Assembly (NCBI GenBank): GCA_041484195.1
Contig: JBGPHC010000001.1
Coordinates: forward strand, 372,001-436,000
Source of the DNA: PSRI01 sp041484195
GTDB taxonomy: Bacteria; Bacteroidota; Bacteroidia; Chitinophagales; Chitinophagaceae
Direction: 5' to 3'
DNA length: 64,000 nt
This document shows positions 17,798 through 26,736 of the stretch, piece by piece. Both the position numbers and the translations under genes were made by a program. Within the stretch, counting starts at the first letter, position 1. Each line of letters opens with the position of its first letter. The notes beneath the pieces were generated by a model. It was not told the origin of the DNA. It was given only the letters and a program-made list of their open reading frames with translations, and did no database searches.

Positions 17798-18679
17798 TTG
17801 GATCAGGAATCAAACAGGAAATCATTTTTCAATCGCATTCGCGGAAAAGGCGGTAGTGAAGAAGGCGAGATGAGTTTTATAGATCATCTGGAAGCGCTTC
17901 GCTGGCATATTGTGCGTTCCCTATTGGCCGTCATCATTTTTGGCGTCGTGATATTCGTCAATATAGACTGGATATTCGAAAATATCATCATGGGACCAAC
18001 GCAGGAGAATTTCGTGTCATACAAAGCTCTTTGTGCATTGGGTCATAAAATTGGCATAGGCTCCTCATTATGCCTGCCGCCCATTCATATGAAGATCCAG
18101 GTCACAACCGTGAGTGGGATTTTCATGTCGAGCATTTCCATTGGCGCCATGGGAGGCCTTATGGCAGCCTTCCCCTACCTCTGCTGGGAGATTTGGAGAT
18201 TTGTGAAACCGGCCCTCAAACCTGGTGAACTAAAGCATACCAGGGGCATCATTTTCTGGATATCGTTTTTCTTCTTCCTGGGTGCCGCTTTCGGCTATTT
18301 CATGTTGGCCCCCTTTACCTTTAGTTTTCTTTACAATTATACAATGGGTACCCACCAGATATTGGAATACAAGCCCACTCTGTCAGATTATCTGGATTCC
18401 ATTGTTGACATAACCTTCGGTGCCGGTGTAGCATTTGAACTTCCAATGGCATCATGGCTCCTGGCCAGGATGGGTCTACTCACTCCGGGATTTTTGAGAA
18501 CCTACCGCAAATACGCTTATGTGGCTTTGCTGGTGATTGCAGCCGTTATTACGCCATCGCCCGATTGGGGTAGCCAGATGGTGGTATGTATTCCCCTGAT
18601 CATGCTCTATGAACTCAGTGTGATCATTGCTGCAAGGGTTTACAGAAAACGCGAGAAAGCCTGGAAAGAATGGAGTTAG
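17798..18679 (+). CDS. tatC: Sec-independent protein translocase TatC
   Basis: TatC, the substrate-binding membrane core of the twin-arginine translocase. After a basic N-terminus the family motif MSFIDHLEALRWHI appears (about residues 25-38), followed by six hydrophobic helices and the conserved FVKPALKPGELKH segment. Length (293 residues) is normal for Bacteroidota. The start is a TTG; an in-frame ATG at 17870 lies exactly at the MSFIDHLE motif and would remove 24 residues. I keep TTG because basic leaders before this motif are usual in the phylum and a -7 element sits just upstream. tatA is not adjacent. Confidence 0.92.
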   Translation: MDQESNRKSFFNRIRGKGGSEEGEMSFIDHLEALRWHIVRSLLAVIIFGVVIFVNIDWIFENIIMGPTQENFVSYKALCALGHKIGIGSSLCLPPIHMKIQVTTVSGIFMSSISIGAMGGLMAAFPYLCWEIWRFVKPALKPGELKHTRGIIFWISFFFFLGAAFGYFMLAPFTFSFLYNYTMGTHQILEYKPTLSDYLDSIVDITFGAGVAFELPMASWLLARMGLLTPGFLRTYRKYAYVALLVIAAVITPSPDWGSQMVVCIPLIMLYELSVIIAARVYRKREKAWKEWS

Positions 18680-18859
18680 GATTGAATCTGAGATTAGCTT
18701 CTGACACCTGTTTCTGTTCATGTCGGAATCATTCTTCCCAAATCTTTTTTTTTAAAAAGGCTCAAAGTTCAGAATTTAATTGAAAGTCATTCTGATAAAC
18801 GATCAAGGCTATTGACTACCTTTATAAGAGTTATTATTCCGGGCCGGATAACTCATTTT

Positions 18860-19324
18860 ATGCAGACCATACATTCCCCATTCAATCTATTTCAGCCCAT
18901 CGCCATTGGCTGCGATCACGCGGGATTCGACTATAAGGAAGAGATTGCGAAGCAGTTTCGCTCAAATGGGTTAACGGTAAAGGATTTTGGCACACATTCC
19001 AAAGACTCAGTTGACTATCCCGACTATGCCCATCCTTTGGCCATTGCTATCGAAGGAGGTGAAGCGGCTTTGGGGATCCTGCTCTGCGGGAGCGGCAATG
19101 GAGTGGCGATCACGGCCAATAAGCACCAGCATATCCGGGCCGCCATCTGCTGGAGCGTGAATGTGGCAAAACTCGCAAGGCTTCATAATGATTGCAATAT
19201 CATCTGCATTCCGGCCCGATTCGTTTCACTGGATCTCGCAATTGAAATGATACTGAAATTCATACAGACTGAATTTGAAGGAGGACGCCACGCCACCCGC
19301 GTGAATAAAATTGCATGCGTCTGA
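18860..19324 (+). CDS. rpiB: Ribose-5-phosphate isomerase B
   Basis: An RpiB/LacAB-family isomerase interconverting ribose 5-phosphate and ribulose 5-phosphate in the pentose phosphate pathway. The motifs GCDHAGFDYKEEI near the N-terminus, VDYPDYAHPLA, and the active-site loop LLCGSGNGVAITANKH with the catalytic-base Cys are all present. The frame opens at a TTG (18812), but the ATG at 18860 gives a 154-residue protein of normal family length. It is preceded by tatC (180-bp gap) and followed by a promoter and the M28 peptidase gene, so it is probably transcribed alone. Confidence 0.92.
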   Translation: MQTIHSPFNLFQPIAIGCDHAGFDYKEEIAKQFRSNGLTVKDFGTHSKDSVDYPDYAHPLAIAIEGGEAALGILLCGSGNGVAITANKHQHIRAAICWSVNVAKLARLHNDCNIICIPARFVSLDLAIEMILKFIQTEFEGGRHATRVNKIACV

Positions 19325-19363
19325 TTTTTATAGCAGGACCTTACCATTTATCAAAAGATTTTT

Positions 19364-19392
19364 TTGATCAAACTTATTTTCCGGTAAGTTTG
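19364..19392 (+). promoter_or_regulatory. Bacteroidota-type promoter for the M28 peptidase
   Basis: TTG at 19364-19366, an 18-bp spacer and TAAGTTTG at 19385-19392 match both the -33 and -7 elements. The start codon at 19418 is 25 bp downstream, leaving a short leader. This is one of the best two-part matches in the window. Confidence 0.65.
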
Positions 19393-19417
19393 AGGCAATC
19401 TATAAATTACCAAAATC

Positions 19418-20944
19418 ATGAGAAGAATATTATTGCTGGTCATGCTGCTGGCTCCCTTTCTTGCAGAAGCTCAGAAAAAATCCAAACCAGAAACTTATGC
19501 AAAGAGTATTATGGCAGATGACATGAAAAAACATTTATATGTAATTGCCAGCGCAGAAATGGAAGGCCGGGAAACCGCTACCGAAGGCCAGCGCAAGGCT
19601 GCCAGCTATATCGAGAATCAATTCAAATCGCTTGGACTGTTGCCGGGTAACCATGGGAGTTATCAAATGAAATATCCTGTTTACAGAGATACGCTGCTGG
19701 GTGTTTCATTGGAAATCAATGGACACGAATTTGAACCTGGCAAAGATTATATTGCATCCCTCAATAGTAATCATACTTCCAGTTTCCGTTTTGGCGAAGT
19801 GGTCTTTGTGGGTTACGGGATCAGCGATTCCACCCGCGACGATTACAAAAATATAGATGCCCGGGGAAAGCTGGTCTTGGTAATCGCGGGCAACCCTCCA
19901 GGCAAATCAGCCGCGCCGCAAAACCGAAGGAGGTCTAATCCCTACACGAAGCAGGATGCCGCCATGCAACATGGCGCCGCCGCGATACTGCTCATTGATA
20001 GCCGGGTGAACCACATGGCCTCAATAGGGAATATGTACGTAAACGCCTACCCGAAGATTGTGAGACCCAATAGCTTTGTGATTTCTGAAAAAATTGCTGA
20101 GCAGATCATGGGTGCAGACTATGCGAAGGCCAAAGCAGCCGGCGCGGGTTCAGCCCCCATTGGCGGAGTTTACCCTGCTGAAGTGAAAATGGATTTCAGC
20201 AGGTCATTGATTAGTATGGAAAGCAGCAATGTTCTGGGATTGCTTGAAGGCACCGACCTGAAAGATGAATACGTGCTGATGACGGCCCATTACGATCATC
20301 TGGGCAAGAGAGATACGGTTATTTACTATGGCGCGGATGACGACGGCTCCGGAACCGTGAGCGTGCTTGAATTGGCTGAAGCTTTCAGTAAAGCGAAGGC
20401 GGCCGGCAAGGGTCCCAGGAGGAGCATATTATTCATGACTGTGAGTGGAGAAGAAAAAGGACTGTGGGGCTCTGAATATTATGCTAATCACCCGGTATTC
20501 CCGCTCGATAAAACCAGCGTTGACCTCAATATTGATATGGTGGGCCGGATTGACCCCAGTAGAAAAATCGGAGATTCCACAAACTATATCTATGTAGTGG
20601 GAGATGACAAGCTGAGTTCCGACCTGCGCGTTATCAGTGAAGCTGCAAATATGAAGAACCCCAAACTTGAACTGGATTACAAATTCAATGATCCGAATGA
20701 TTCGGAATTCATTTATTATCGCAGCGACCACTATAATTTTGCCAGGAAAGGCGTGCCCATCATATTTTACTTTAGCGGACTTCACAGAGACTACCATCGC
20801 CCAACCGATACGCCCGATAAGATCAATTTTGATCTGATGCGCAAGAGGGCCCAGTTGGTATTTTACACCGCCTGGGATATGGCTAACCGTGATGCCATGC
20901 TGAAAAGAGACAAAGTCTTGGAGATTCCGCCTTCTATGCGTTAA
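19418..20944 (+). CDS. Secreted M28-family zinc aminopeptidase with PA domain
   Basis: A 508-residue exported peptidase. Signal peptide 1-18 (FLAEAQ), then an N-terminal segment with EGRETATEGQRKAASYI typical of M28, a protease-associated (PA) insert (about 110-240), and the catalytic domain (about 265-490). Zinc and catalytic residues are visible in TAHYDHLG, GADDDGSGT, GEEKGLWGS, NIDMVGR and HRDYHRPTD. Members cleave N-terminal residues from peptides in the periplasm or outside the cell. It has its own promoter; the next gene (21014) is a separate small membrane protein. Confidence 0.92.
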   Translation: MRRILLLVMLLAPFLAEAQKKSKPETYAKSIMADDMKKHLYVIASAEMEGRETATEGQRKAASYIENQFKSLGLLPGNHGSYQMKYPVYRDTLLGVSLEINGHEFEPGKDYIASLNSNHTSSFRFGEVVFVGYGISDSTRDDYKNIDARGKLVLVIAGNPPGKSAAPQNRRRSNPYTKQDAAMQHGAAAILLIDSRVNHMASIGNMYVNAYPKIVRPNSFVISEKIAEQIMGADYAKAKAAGAGSAPIGGVYPAEVKMDFSRSLISMESSNVLGLLEGTDLKDEYVLMTAHYDHLGKRDTVIYYGADDDGSGTVSVLELAEAFSKAKAAGKGPRRSILFMTVSGEEKGLWGSEYYANHPVFPLDKTSVDLNIDMVGRIDPSRKIGDSTNYIYVVGDDKLSSDLRVISEAANMKNPKLELDYKFNDPNDSEFIYYRSDHYNFARKGVPIIFYFSGLHRDYHRPTDTPDKINFDLMRKRAQLVFYTAWDMANRDAMLKRDKVLEIPPSMR

Positions 20945-21013
20945 TTTTTTGTATATAAAAACCACCAGGTAATAAACAGTAAGTTTTTCTTTTTCACTAA
21001 TTTGTAGTGAAAA

Positions 21014-21454
21014 ATGGCAGACCAGATCAGCCCCGAGAACCCCCGCCCCGGCGAAACTGCCGGGGAACCTGCAAATAGGCCAGCATCTGATCCCGGTAAG
21101 ACGCCTGATGTTCAGGAATCCGGGGCTTTTAAGGCTGCCAATGCCTTATTTGTAGCGGCTGCGCTCATATTTGTATGGTCTATTGTCGCCGTTATCACCA
21201 ACCTGGCATATTCGCCCCAGGTAATGATGCTGAACCTGCTGGAATCGGGCATGCTGACTGTACTCGGTTTCCTATGCAGAAAAAAACCATTTACTTCCCT
21301 GATCATCGGACTCTTCCTTTTTATGGCCTTATGGGCCGTAACAGCGGCAATGGACAGTTCCAATATCTATAGCGGCATTATCATAAAAATTTTCGTAATT
21401 ATTTATCTCGCACGCGCCTTGCCTTCAGCAAGAAGTTTTGAACGCAATAATTAA
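21014..21454 (+). CDS. Small membrane protein of unknown function
   Basis: A 146-residue protein I do not recognise. The first 40 residues are rich in Pro, Glu, Gly and Asp and look disordered; the rest has three or four hydrophobic helices (about 42-65, 70-85, 93-112, 118-135) and a short polar tail. It could be a small integral membrane protein with a cytoplasmic leader. A 10-bp inverted repeat, CCACCAGGTA at 20962-20971 and TACCTGGTGG at 21466-21475, flanks the gene. Coding character is supported by the helices and by codon use like its neighbours. Confidence 0.65.
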   Translation: MADQISPENPRPGETAGEPANRPASDPGKTPDVQESGAFKAANALFVAAALIFVWSIVAVITNLAYSPQVMMLNLLESGMLTVLGFLCRKKPFTSLIIGLFLFMALWAVTAAMDSSNIYSGIIIKIFVIIYLARALPSARSFERNN

Positions 21455-21661
21455 GAGAAATAAGCTACCTGGTGGAGGCTCATATCATCTGCATTGGGGG
21501 CGAAATTGACCTGCTTTATTATTAAAGTCCATTTCCAGATGACTTATTTTCCACAGTTATGGCTAACCGTTAGAATGCATTCTCTGAATATAAAAAAAAC
21601 CTCCCGGCCAAAGCGAAAGATTTCCAGCTTGAACAAAATTATTTGTGAAGACTGATGAGGC

Positions 21662-22636
21662 CTACCAGCGCAGGATCCAGGCGAAGATCAGCGGAGCCAC
21701 AATGGTGGCATCACTTTCCACGATATATTTTGGCGTTTTTATATCCAGTTTCCCCCATGTGATCTTTTCATTGGGCACTGCGCCGCTGTAAGAACCAAAG
21801 GAGGTGGTAGAATCTGAGATCTGGCAGAAATAACTCCAGAAAGGAACATCGTGCCACTCCAGGTCCTGATACATCATGGGTACCACGCAGATAGGAAAGT
21901 CCCCTGCTATGCCACCTCCGACCTGGAAGAATCCCACACCCTTGCCGCCGCTATTCTTGCGATACCAGTCAGATAGCCACACCATATATTCAATCCCGCT
22001 CTTCATGGTTGTTGGTTTGATTTCTCCCTTTATGACATAGGATGCAAAAATATTGCCCATGGTGCTGTCTTCCCAGCCACCCACTATTATCGGGAGGTTT
22101 TTTTCTGCCGCGGCGATCATCCAACTGTCTTTCGGGTCAATTTCATAGTCCTTTTCCATCACCTTGCTGAGCAGGAGCCGGTACATGAACTCATGAGGCA
22201 GGTAGCGCTCGCCTTTGGAATCGGCATCCTTCCATAGCTTCACGATATTGTGCTGGATTTTTCTGAATGCTTCTTCTTCCGGTATGCAGGTGTCTGTAAC
22301 CCTGTTCAAACCCTTTTCCAGTAGTTCCCATTCCTGGGTGGGAGTCAGGTCCCGGTATTCCGGGATGCGCTTGTAATGAGAGTGGGCTACCAGGTTCATG
22401 ATATCCTCCTCCAGGTTGGCGCCTGTACAGGAAATGATATGCACTTTGTCCTGCCTGATCATCTCTGCCAGGGAAACGCCCAACTCTCCGGTACTCATGG
22501 CACCGGCCAGGGTTATCATCATTTTTCCACCCTCATCCAAATGTGTTTCATAACCTTTTGCCGCGTCCATTAGAGCGGCGGCATTAAAATGACGATAATG
22601 ATGCTCAATAAATTTTGATACAGGACCCCTGTTCAT
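21662..22636 (-). CDS. Deoxyhypusine synthase-family enzyme
   Basis: A 324-residue NAD-dependent enzyme of the deoxyhypusine synthase (DHS) family. The Rossmann-type segments MITLAGAMSTGELG and CTGANLEED near the N-terminus are conserved, and the active-site stretch near residues 285-300 reads GSYSGAVPNEKITWGK, keeping the WGK lysine that carries the aminobutyl group in eukaryotic DHS. Bacteria lack eIF5A, so this protein cannot have the classical substrate. Bacterial relatives include homospermidine synthases and uncharacterised enzymes of spermidine metabolism. No other polyamine gene is nearby. Family is certain; the reaction is open. Confidence 0.85.
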   Translation of the reverse strand: MNRGPVSKFIEHHYRHFNAAALMDAAKGYETHLDEGGKMMITLAGAMSTGELGVSLAEMIRQDKVHIISCTGANLEEDIMNLVAHSHYKRIPEYRDLTPTQEWELLEKGLNRVTDTCIPEEEAFRKIQHNIVKLWKDADSKGERYLPHEFMYRLLLSKVMEKDYEIDPKDSWMIAAAEKNLPIIVGGWEDSTMGNIFASYVIKGEIKPTTMKSGIEYMVWLSDWYRKNSGGKGVGFFQVGGGIAGDFPICVVPMMYQDLEWHDVPFWSYFCQISDSTTSFGSYSGAVPNEKITWGKLDIKTPKYIVESDATIVAPLIFAWILRW

Positions 22637-22676
22637 ATTTCGATTGTTTTGATTCCCTGGTTCTTTATTGTTCGCA

Positions 22677-22684
22677 CAAATTTA
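22677..22684 (-). promoter_or_regulatory. -7 promoter element for the DHS-family gene
   Basis: On the minus strand this reads TAAATTTG, a full TAnnTTTG match, 41 bp upstream of the ATG. A TTG (22709-22711 on the plus strand as CAA) is 24 bp further, slightly long for the -33 element. Confidence 0.45.
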
Positions 22685-22745
22685 GGACTATTGAATAGAT
22701 TTCTTCCGCAAACCTATCACATCCCCTTTATGCAAATTTTCATCT

Positions 22746-22753
22746 TATCTTTG
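22746..22753 (+). promoter_or_regulatory. -7 promoter element for the 71-residue membrane protein
   Basis: TATCTTTG matches TAnnTTTG and lies 19 bp before the ATG at 22773. No good -33 TTG is seen. Confidence 0.45.
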
Positions 22754-22772
22754 CACTTGTAAAAGAATTGCA

Positions 22773-22988
22773 ATGAAAAAGCAGTTTGTGACTCTGGCTC
22801 TAATTATGGTCCTCATTTTTATATGCGTGGATTCATATTCTCAATGCTCCATCTGCACCAGGACGGCCCAACAGATGGGTGAAAAACCTGCTAAAGGATT
22901 GAATTCAGGCATCGCCTATCTAATGCTTACGCCATTTGCAATCGCGGGTTTTGTAGGCTATCGCTGGTGGAAATCAAACCGCGACTAG
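22773..22988 (+). CDS. Small exported CxxC membrane protein
   Basis: A 71-residue protein with a signal peptide or first helix (about 3-22, ending DSYSQ), then CSICTRTAQQMGEKPAKGLNSG with a CxxC pair just after the cleavage site, and a second helix (about 47-62) followed by WWKSNRD. The layout suggests a short periplasmic segment held by one C-terminal helix. The CxxC could bind a metal or take part in thiol exchange, but there is no direct evidence. A -7 element sits just upstream, and the gene is divergent from the DHS-family gene and convergent with the AlkA-like gene. Function unknown. Confidence 0.75.
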   Translation: MKKQFVTLALIMVLIFICVDSYSQCSICTRTAQQMGEKPAKGLNSGIAYLMLTPFAIAGFVGYRWWKSNRD

Positions 22989-23072
22989 CATCGATCCCAT
23001 AATCGATTAATAATTCTAAGAGTTTTTGATTTTATGTTCCAGTGTTATTCTGCCCACAGAGGATATTCAGCA

Positions 23073-23807
23073 CTATTTTCTTTTCTTTTTTGATTTCCTT
23101 ACTTCCTTCACCGGCTTTCTTTTCTTCACAGTTTTCTTTGCAGTAGTCACTTTCCTTTTCTCCACCTTCTTCCCTTTCGGTTTTGCAGTTTTTGGTTTCT
23201 CTACTGGCGGCCGGCTATCCTTCCAGCCCCACAAATACATGCAGGCATAAGTGCGGTAAGGCGACCATTTTTGAGAAATTCGCAATAGGTCCTCCCTGAA
23301 TTGTTTCCTGTCGCTGTCGTCCAGCCGGTATAAATGTTTCATGGCATTTTGAATACCCAGGTCATCAACCGCAAATATATCTTCCCGCCTGAGTGCGAAC
23401 ATCAATAGCATCTCCGAAGTCCATCTGCCTACGCCCTTTATTTGCGTGAAATGTCCGATGAGATCCTCATTACTCATGCTTTCCAATAAGTCGGACTCCA
23501 GGTCCTGTTCGGCCGCGAATCTCGCCACATTGTGAACATAGCGGGTTTTGGCATTTGACAATCCGATGAATCGCAGGGTTTCCAAAGGAGTGGCCAGGAT
23601 CTGTTCGGGCGTTGGCTCCTGACCGTCATACAAGTCCAGGAAACGCTGACGGATAACCGCAGCTACCTTGGAGGATAGTTGCTGGCTCATGATGGAACAA
23701 TAGAGGTAGAAATACAGGTTATCCCTTCTGACTAACTCGTAAGGTCCCTGTTCTTCAAGCAGTTTTTTCAGCTTTTTATCCTTGCTAAGATGTTCTTTAT
23801 AATGCAT
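23073..23807 (-). CDS. AlkA-like DNA-3-methyladenine glycosylase with lysine-rich tail
   Basis: A 244-residue HhH-GPD base-excision glycosylase. The helix-hairpin-helix IKGVGRWTSEMLLMFAL lies near residues 118-135, and the catalytic Asp follows in FAVDDLGIQ near residue 145, as in AlkA. It removes alkylated bases from DNA. The first 200 residues are a complete glycosylase. The last 40 or so (about 203-244) consist largely of Lys, Arg, Pro, Val and Thr and resemble a histone H1-like tail, likely to bind DNA non-specifically. Such a tail is not part of the AlkA fold. The gene ends 84 bp from the convergent CxxC protein gene. Confidence 0.88.
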   Translation of the reverse strand: MHYKEHLSKDKKLKKLLEEQGPYELVRRDNLYFYLYCSIMSQQLSSKVAAVIRQRFLDLYDGQEPTPEQILATPLETLRFIGLSNAKTRYVHNVARFAAEQDLESDLLESMSNEDLIGHFTQIKGVGRWTSEMLLMFALRREDIFAVDDLGIQNAMKHLYRLDDSDRKQFREDLLRISQKWSPYRTYACMYLWGWKDSRPPVEKPKTAKPKGKKVEKRKVTTAKKTVKKRKPVKEVRKSKKKRK

Positions 23808-23921
23808 AGGGATTGATATGGCGGCTTTGCAGGAGCCGGTTTACACAATTATTAGAATGGTATTGGAAATAATTTTTTACCCTTCATTCCTGAATTGAAA
23901 CATGGCAATTTGTGATTTTCC

Positions 23922-25433
23922 TCAACTGAAATTCCAACTTACATTCCCATCCTTGTCGTCCTTGAGCATGATGCCGAGTTGTTGCAATTCATTCCTGATC
24001 TTGTCAGATGTGGCGAAATCCTTACGCGCCCTGGCTTCTTTTCGGATATGAATCAATAATTGCAAGACTCCATCCAGCCGGCCATTCTGATCGGGTCCGT
24101 CATCTTTCAATCCGAAAATATCTGCCAGGTAAACTTTGAATTGAGTTTGCAGTATTTGAAAAGTCGCCTTGCTGATGCTACCGAGGCGGATCTGCCCGCC
24201 TTTGAATGAATTGATAACCGGAGTCAACTCAAACATATTGGCAAGCACTTTCGCAGTATTGAAATCGTCGTTCATGAATTCATCAAATTCCGATACCAGC
24301 TTTAAAATCTTATTGTCAACCTCCTTGTCTTCCGCTTTCGCGGGCAGCCCATCCGACGATAATTTCAGTAAGACTTCAAAGGCTTCCAACAATCTTTTCA
24401 ATCCTTTTTCGGCTGCCTGCAAAGCATCATTGCTGAAATCGAGAGTGCTCCTGTAATGCGTTTGCAATATGAAAAACCGGATGGTCATGGGAGTATATGC
24501 CTGCTCGAGGGCCGGATGATCTCCAGAAAAAAGCTCCGTCAGCCTGATCACATTATTATAACTCTTGCCCATTTTTTTCCCGTTGATGGTGATCATGTTA
24601 TTATGCAACCAATAACGGGCCGGCACATGGTGATTGCATACCACGCTCTGCGCTATTTCGCATTCATGATGCGGAAACTGCAGATCCATTCCTCCGCCAT
24701 GAATGTCAAACTGCTCACCGAGATATTTTGTACTCATGGCCGAACATTCGATATGCCAGCCAGGGAAACCTGCACCCCAGGGGCTTTCCCATCTCATGAT
24801 ATGCCCGGGTGGAGCTTTTTTCCACAAGGCAAAATCGGGCTTATTGCGTTTTTCTTCCTGGTTCTCCAGTGTTCTGGTGGTCTCCAGCATTTCTTCCAAA
24901 ACCCTTCCACTGAGTATGCCATAGGGTGTGCCCTGTGGGCCAAAGTCATCATTATATTTGGCCACGTCAAAATAGACGGAACCATTCACTGTATAAGCAT
25001 ATCCATCCTGGATAATCTGTTCAATCATGCCGATTTGTTCGAGTATATGACCCGTTGCGGTAGGTTCAATGCTGGGCTCCAGATTATTGAATTGCCGCAT
25101 TGCCCAATGAAAAAGGTTGCTGTATTTCTGAACCAATTCCATGGGTTCCAGTTTTTCAAGAACCGCCTTTTTCGAAATCTTATCTTCTGCTTCGCGACCT
25201 TCCTCCTCAAAATGGCCCGCATCCGTTATATTCCTCACATACCTCACCTGATAGCCCAGGTGCAGAAGGTAGCGGTAAATGATATCGAAAGTAATAAACG
25301 GACGCGCATGTCCAAGATGGCTTTCCCCACTTACAGTTGGTCCACATACATACATACCCACATGCCCGGGAGTGAGCGGCGTGAAAATTTCTTTTTGCCT
25401 TGTCAGTGAATTATAAACTTTCAGTTCAGTCAT
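23922..25433 (-). CDS. cysS: Cysteinyl-tRNA synthetase
   Basis: A 503-residue class I aminoacyl-tRNA synthetase charging tRNA-Cys. The zinc/substrate Cys occurs in YVCGPTV, followed by the HIGH-type motif SHLGHARPF. Further zinc ligands lie in WHIECSAM and FPHHECEIAQ, and the KMSKS-type loop is KKMGKSYNN. The C-terminal DALR-type helical domain ends with the family's short basic segment (KDGNVSWNF). Length is normal. It has its own promoter-like element upstream and is not in an obvious operon. Confidence 0.96.
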   Translation of the reverse strand: MTELKVYNSLTRQKEIFTPLTPGHVGMYVCGPTVSGESHLGHARPFITFDIIYRYLLHLGYQVRYVRNITDAGHFEEEGREAEDKISKKAVLEKLEPMELVQKYSNLFHWAMRQFNNLEPSIEPTATGHILEQIGMIEQIIQDGYAYTVNGSVYFDVAKYNDDFGPQGTPYGILSGRVLEEMLETTRTLENQEEKRNKPDFALWKKAPPGHIMRWESPWGAGFPGWHIECSAMSTKYLGEQFDIHGGGMDLQFPHHECEIAQSVVCNHHVPARYWLHNNMITINGKKMGKSYNNVIRLTELFSGDHPALEQAYTPMTIRFFILQTHYRSTLDFSNDALQAAEKGLKRLLEAFEVLLKLSSDGLPAKAEDKEVDNKILKLVSEFDEFMNDDFNTAKVLANMFELTPVINSFKGGQIRLGSISKATFQILQTQFKVYLADIFGLKDDGPDQNGRLDGVLQLLIHIRKEARARKDFATSDKIRNELQQLGIMLKDDKDGNVSWNFS

Positions 25434-25465
25434 ACCGGACCTATATAGATTATTAAATTCAATTG

Positions 25466-25473
25466 CAAATATA
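25466..25473 (-). promoter_or_regulatory. -7 promoter element for cysS
   Basis: The minus strand reads TATATTTG, a full TAnnTTTG match, 32 bp upstream of the cysS ATG. No clear -33 TTG is present. Confidence 0.45.
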
Positions 25474-25569
25474 TGGGAATGCCGCAGCAGCTAAAGGCCC
25501 TGGCCATCATTGTTCATGCATTTCACCGTGAAAAGAAGCCATTGGGAGTTCAGGGTAATCCGGCAGCCA

Positions 25570-26727
25570 TTATTTTGTTTCCAGCAAGAGGTCGGCCACT
25601 ACCGGATAATGGTCAGACAGTATCCTCGGAATCCGGTGCGCCTGTAATATGCTGAAACGGGGATCAGCAAAAATATAATCAATCCTCAAAGTGGGTAGTC
25701 TTCGCATGATGCCGGAAGAGAAACTGTAATAGGTTCTGCCGAAGCCAAGACCCCTGGCAATGAAACTGTCCTTCTTATCACCCTTCACCTTATAATAAGA
25801 ATAAGAATTAGGAACATCATTCAGGTCGCCGCAAAACACTTCGGGATAGGGGCTCATATCGAGTTTGGCCCTGATGAAATCAGCCTGGGCTCCCCTTCGT
25901 TTGAAAGCATCCCGCATTTTTCGGAAGATATTCCTGGAAGCTCTCAATGAAGCAGAATCCTGGTTCTTAATCCTCGACAGGTCATTATAGTCTTTGCGAA
26001 GGAAGCCGAATGACTGAAGATGTCCTGTATATATCCGTAGTGTATCCTTATTATGTAGAACATTAACATAAATCAGGCTTTCCACTCCATCACCCAGCGC
26101 TTTTGCGAGACTGATCTTGCCCGAATCGATGATTGGAAACCGGGAAAATATTACTGTGCCGCTGTGATACACTTTCACCCTTGTCCAGTCATTTGAAAAA
26201 TAATGATATGCATAGCCCATATTCCTTGTGAAATACCCGATATTATCCGCGTATTTCCCATCATCCGCTGTATAAAATTCCTGGAAGCAAATGATATCAG
26301 GATTCTGTTCCTTGATCAGGTCCAGCATTTTCTGTTCATTCGGATGAATACCGGTATCAAAACTTTCTGAAAAAGGTTTTATAAACCTCCTCACGTTCCA
26401 GGTCATGACCCTCACCGCATTGGGGGATTTTTCTATCCTAAATTCATGTTGGAGATTAAACGCGAAGATGGATGAGATACTTTTCCAACCGAGTACCAGG
26501 GCAAGCAGGGACAGCAGGGACCATTTGGGTTTGATGAAAAGCCAAAGAATCAAGAACGCCAACAGCAGGAATAGCAGGTAAGGAAATATCAGGCCCATGA
26601 ATCCGAAAAACCACCAGGTGGAGGGGTTGAGGTAGGGACTGAGGCAGCCCGTAAGGAAAAAAACAAGCACGATACTATTCGCTACAATCAGGAATCGCTT
26701 GGTGAATTTTCGGAAAGATCCAGGCAT
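25570..26727 (-). CDS. Membrane-anchored endonuclease/exonuclease/phosphatase-family protein
   Basis: A 385-residue protein with three N-terminal hydrophobic helices (about 10-30, 38-60, 67-85) and a C-terminal EEP-fold domain (about 105-385). The metal and catalytic residues are visible in MTWNVRRF (Asn), CFQEF (Glu), GHLQSFG (His), FCGDLNDVPNS (Asp/Asn) and SDHYPVVADL (Asp-His). EEP proteins cleave phosphodiesters or phosphomonoesters in nucleic acids, lipids or inositol phosphates; the membrane anchor argues for a lipid or extracytoplasmic substrate. The start lies 9 bp after the inactive-looking rhomboid gene, so it is probably co-transcribed with both rhomboids. Confidence 0.87.
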   Translation of the reverse strand: MPGSFRKFTKRFLIVANSIVLVFFLTGCLSPYLNPSTWWFFGFMGLIFPYLLFLLLAFLILWLFIKPKWSLLSLLALVLGWKSISSIFAFNLQHEFRIEKSPNAVRVMTWNVRRFIKPFSESFDTGIHPNEQKMLDLIKEQNPDIICFQEFYTADDGKYADNIGYFTRNMGYAYHYFSNDWTRVKVYHSGTVIFSRFPIIDSGKISLAKALGDGVESLIYVNVLHNKDTLRIYTGHLQSFGFLRKDYNDLSRIKNQDSASLRASRNIFRKMRDAFKRRGAQADFIRAKLDMSPYPEVFCGDLNDVPNSYSYYKVKGDKKDSFIARGLGFGRTYYSFSSGIMRRLPTLRIDYIFADPRFSILQAHRIPRILSDHYPVVADLLLETK

Positions 26728-26736
26728 GAAGTAAAG

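Noticed and set aside
22990..23007. Inverted repeat ATCGAT-cccata-ATCGAT after the CxxC protein gene
   Set aside because: Six-base stem, no T-run on either strand, so I do not call it a terminator.
24456..25409. Long 317-codon plus-strand frame
   Set aside because: It lies fully antisense within cysS, whose motifs are complete; a shadow frame.
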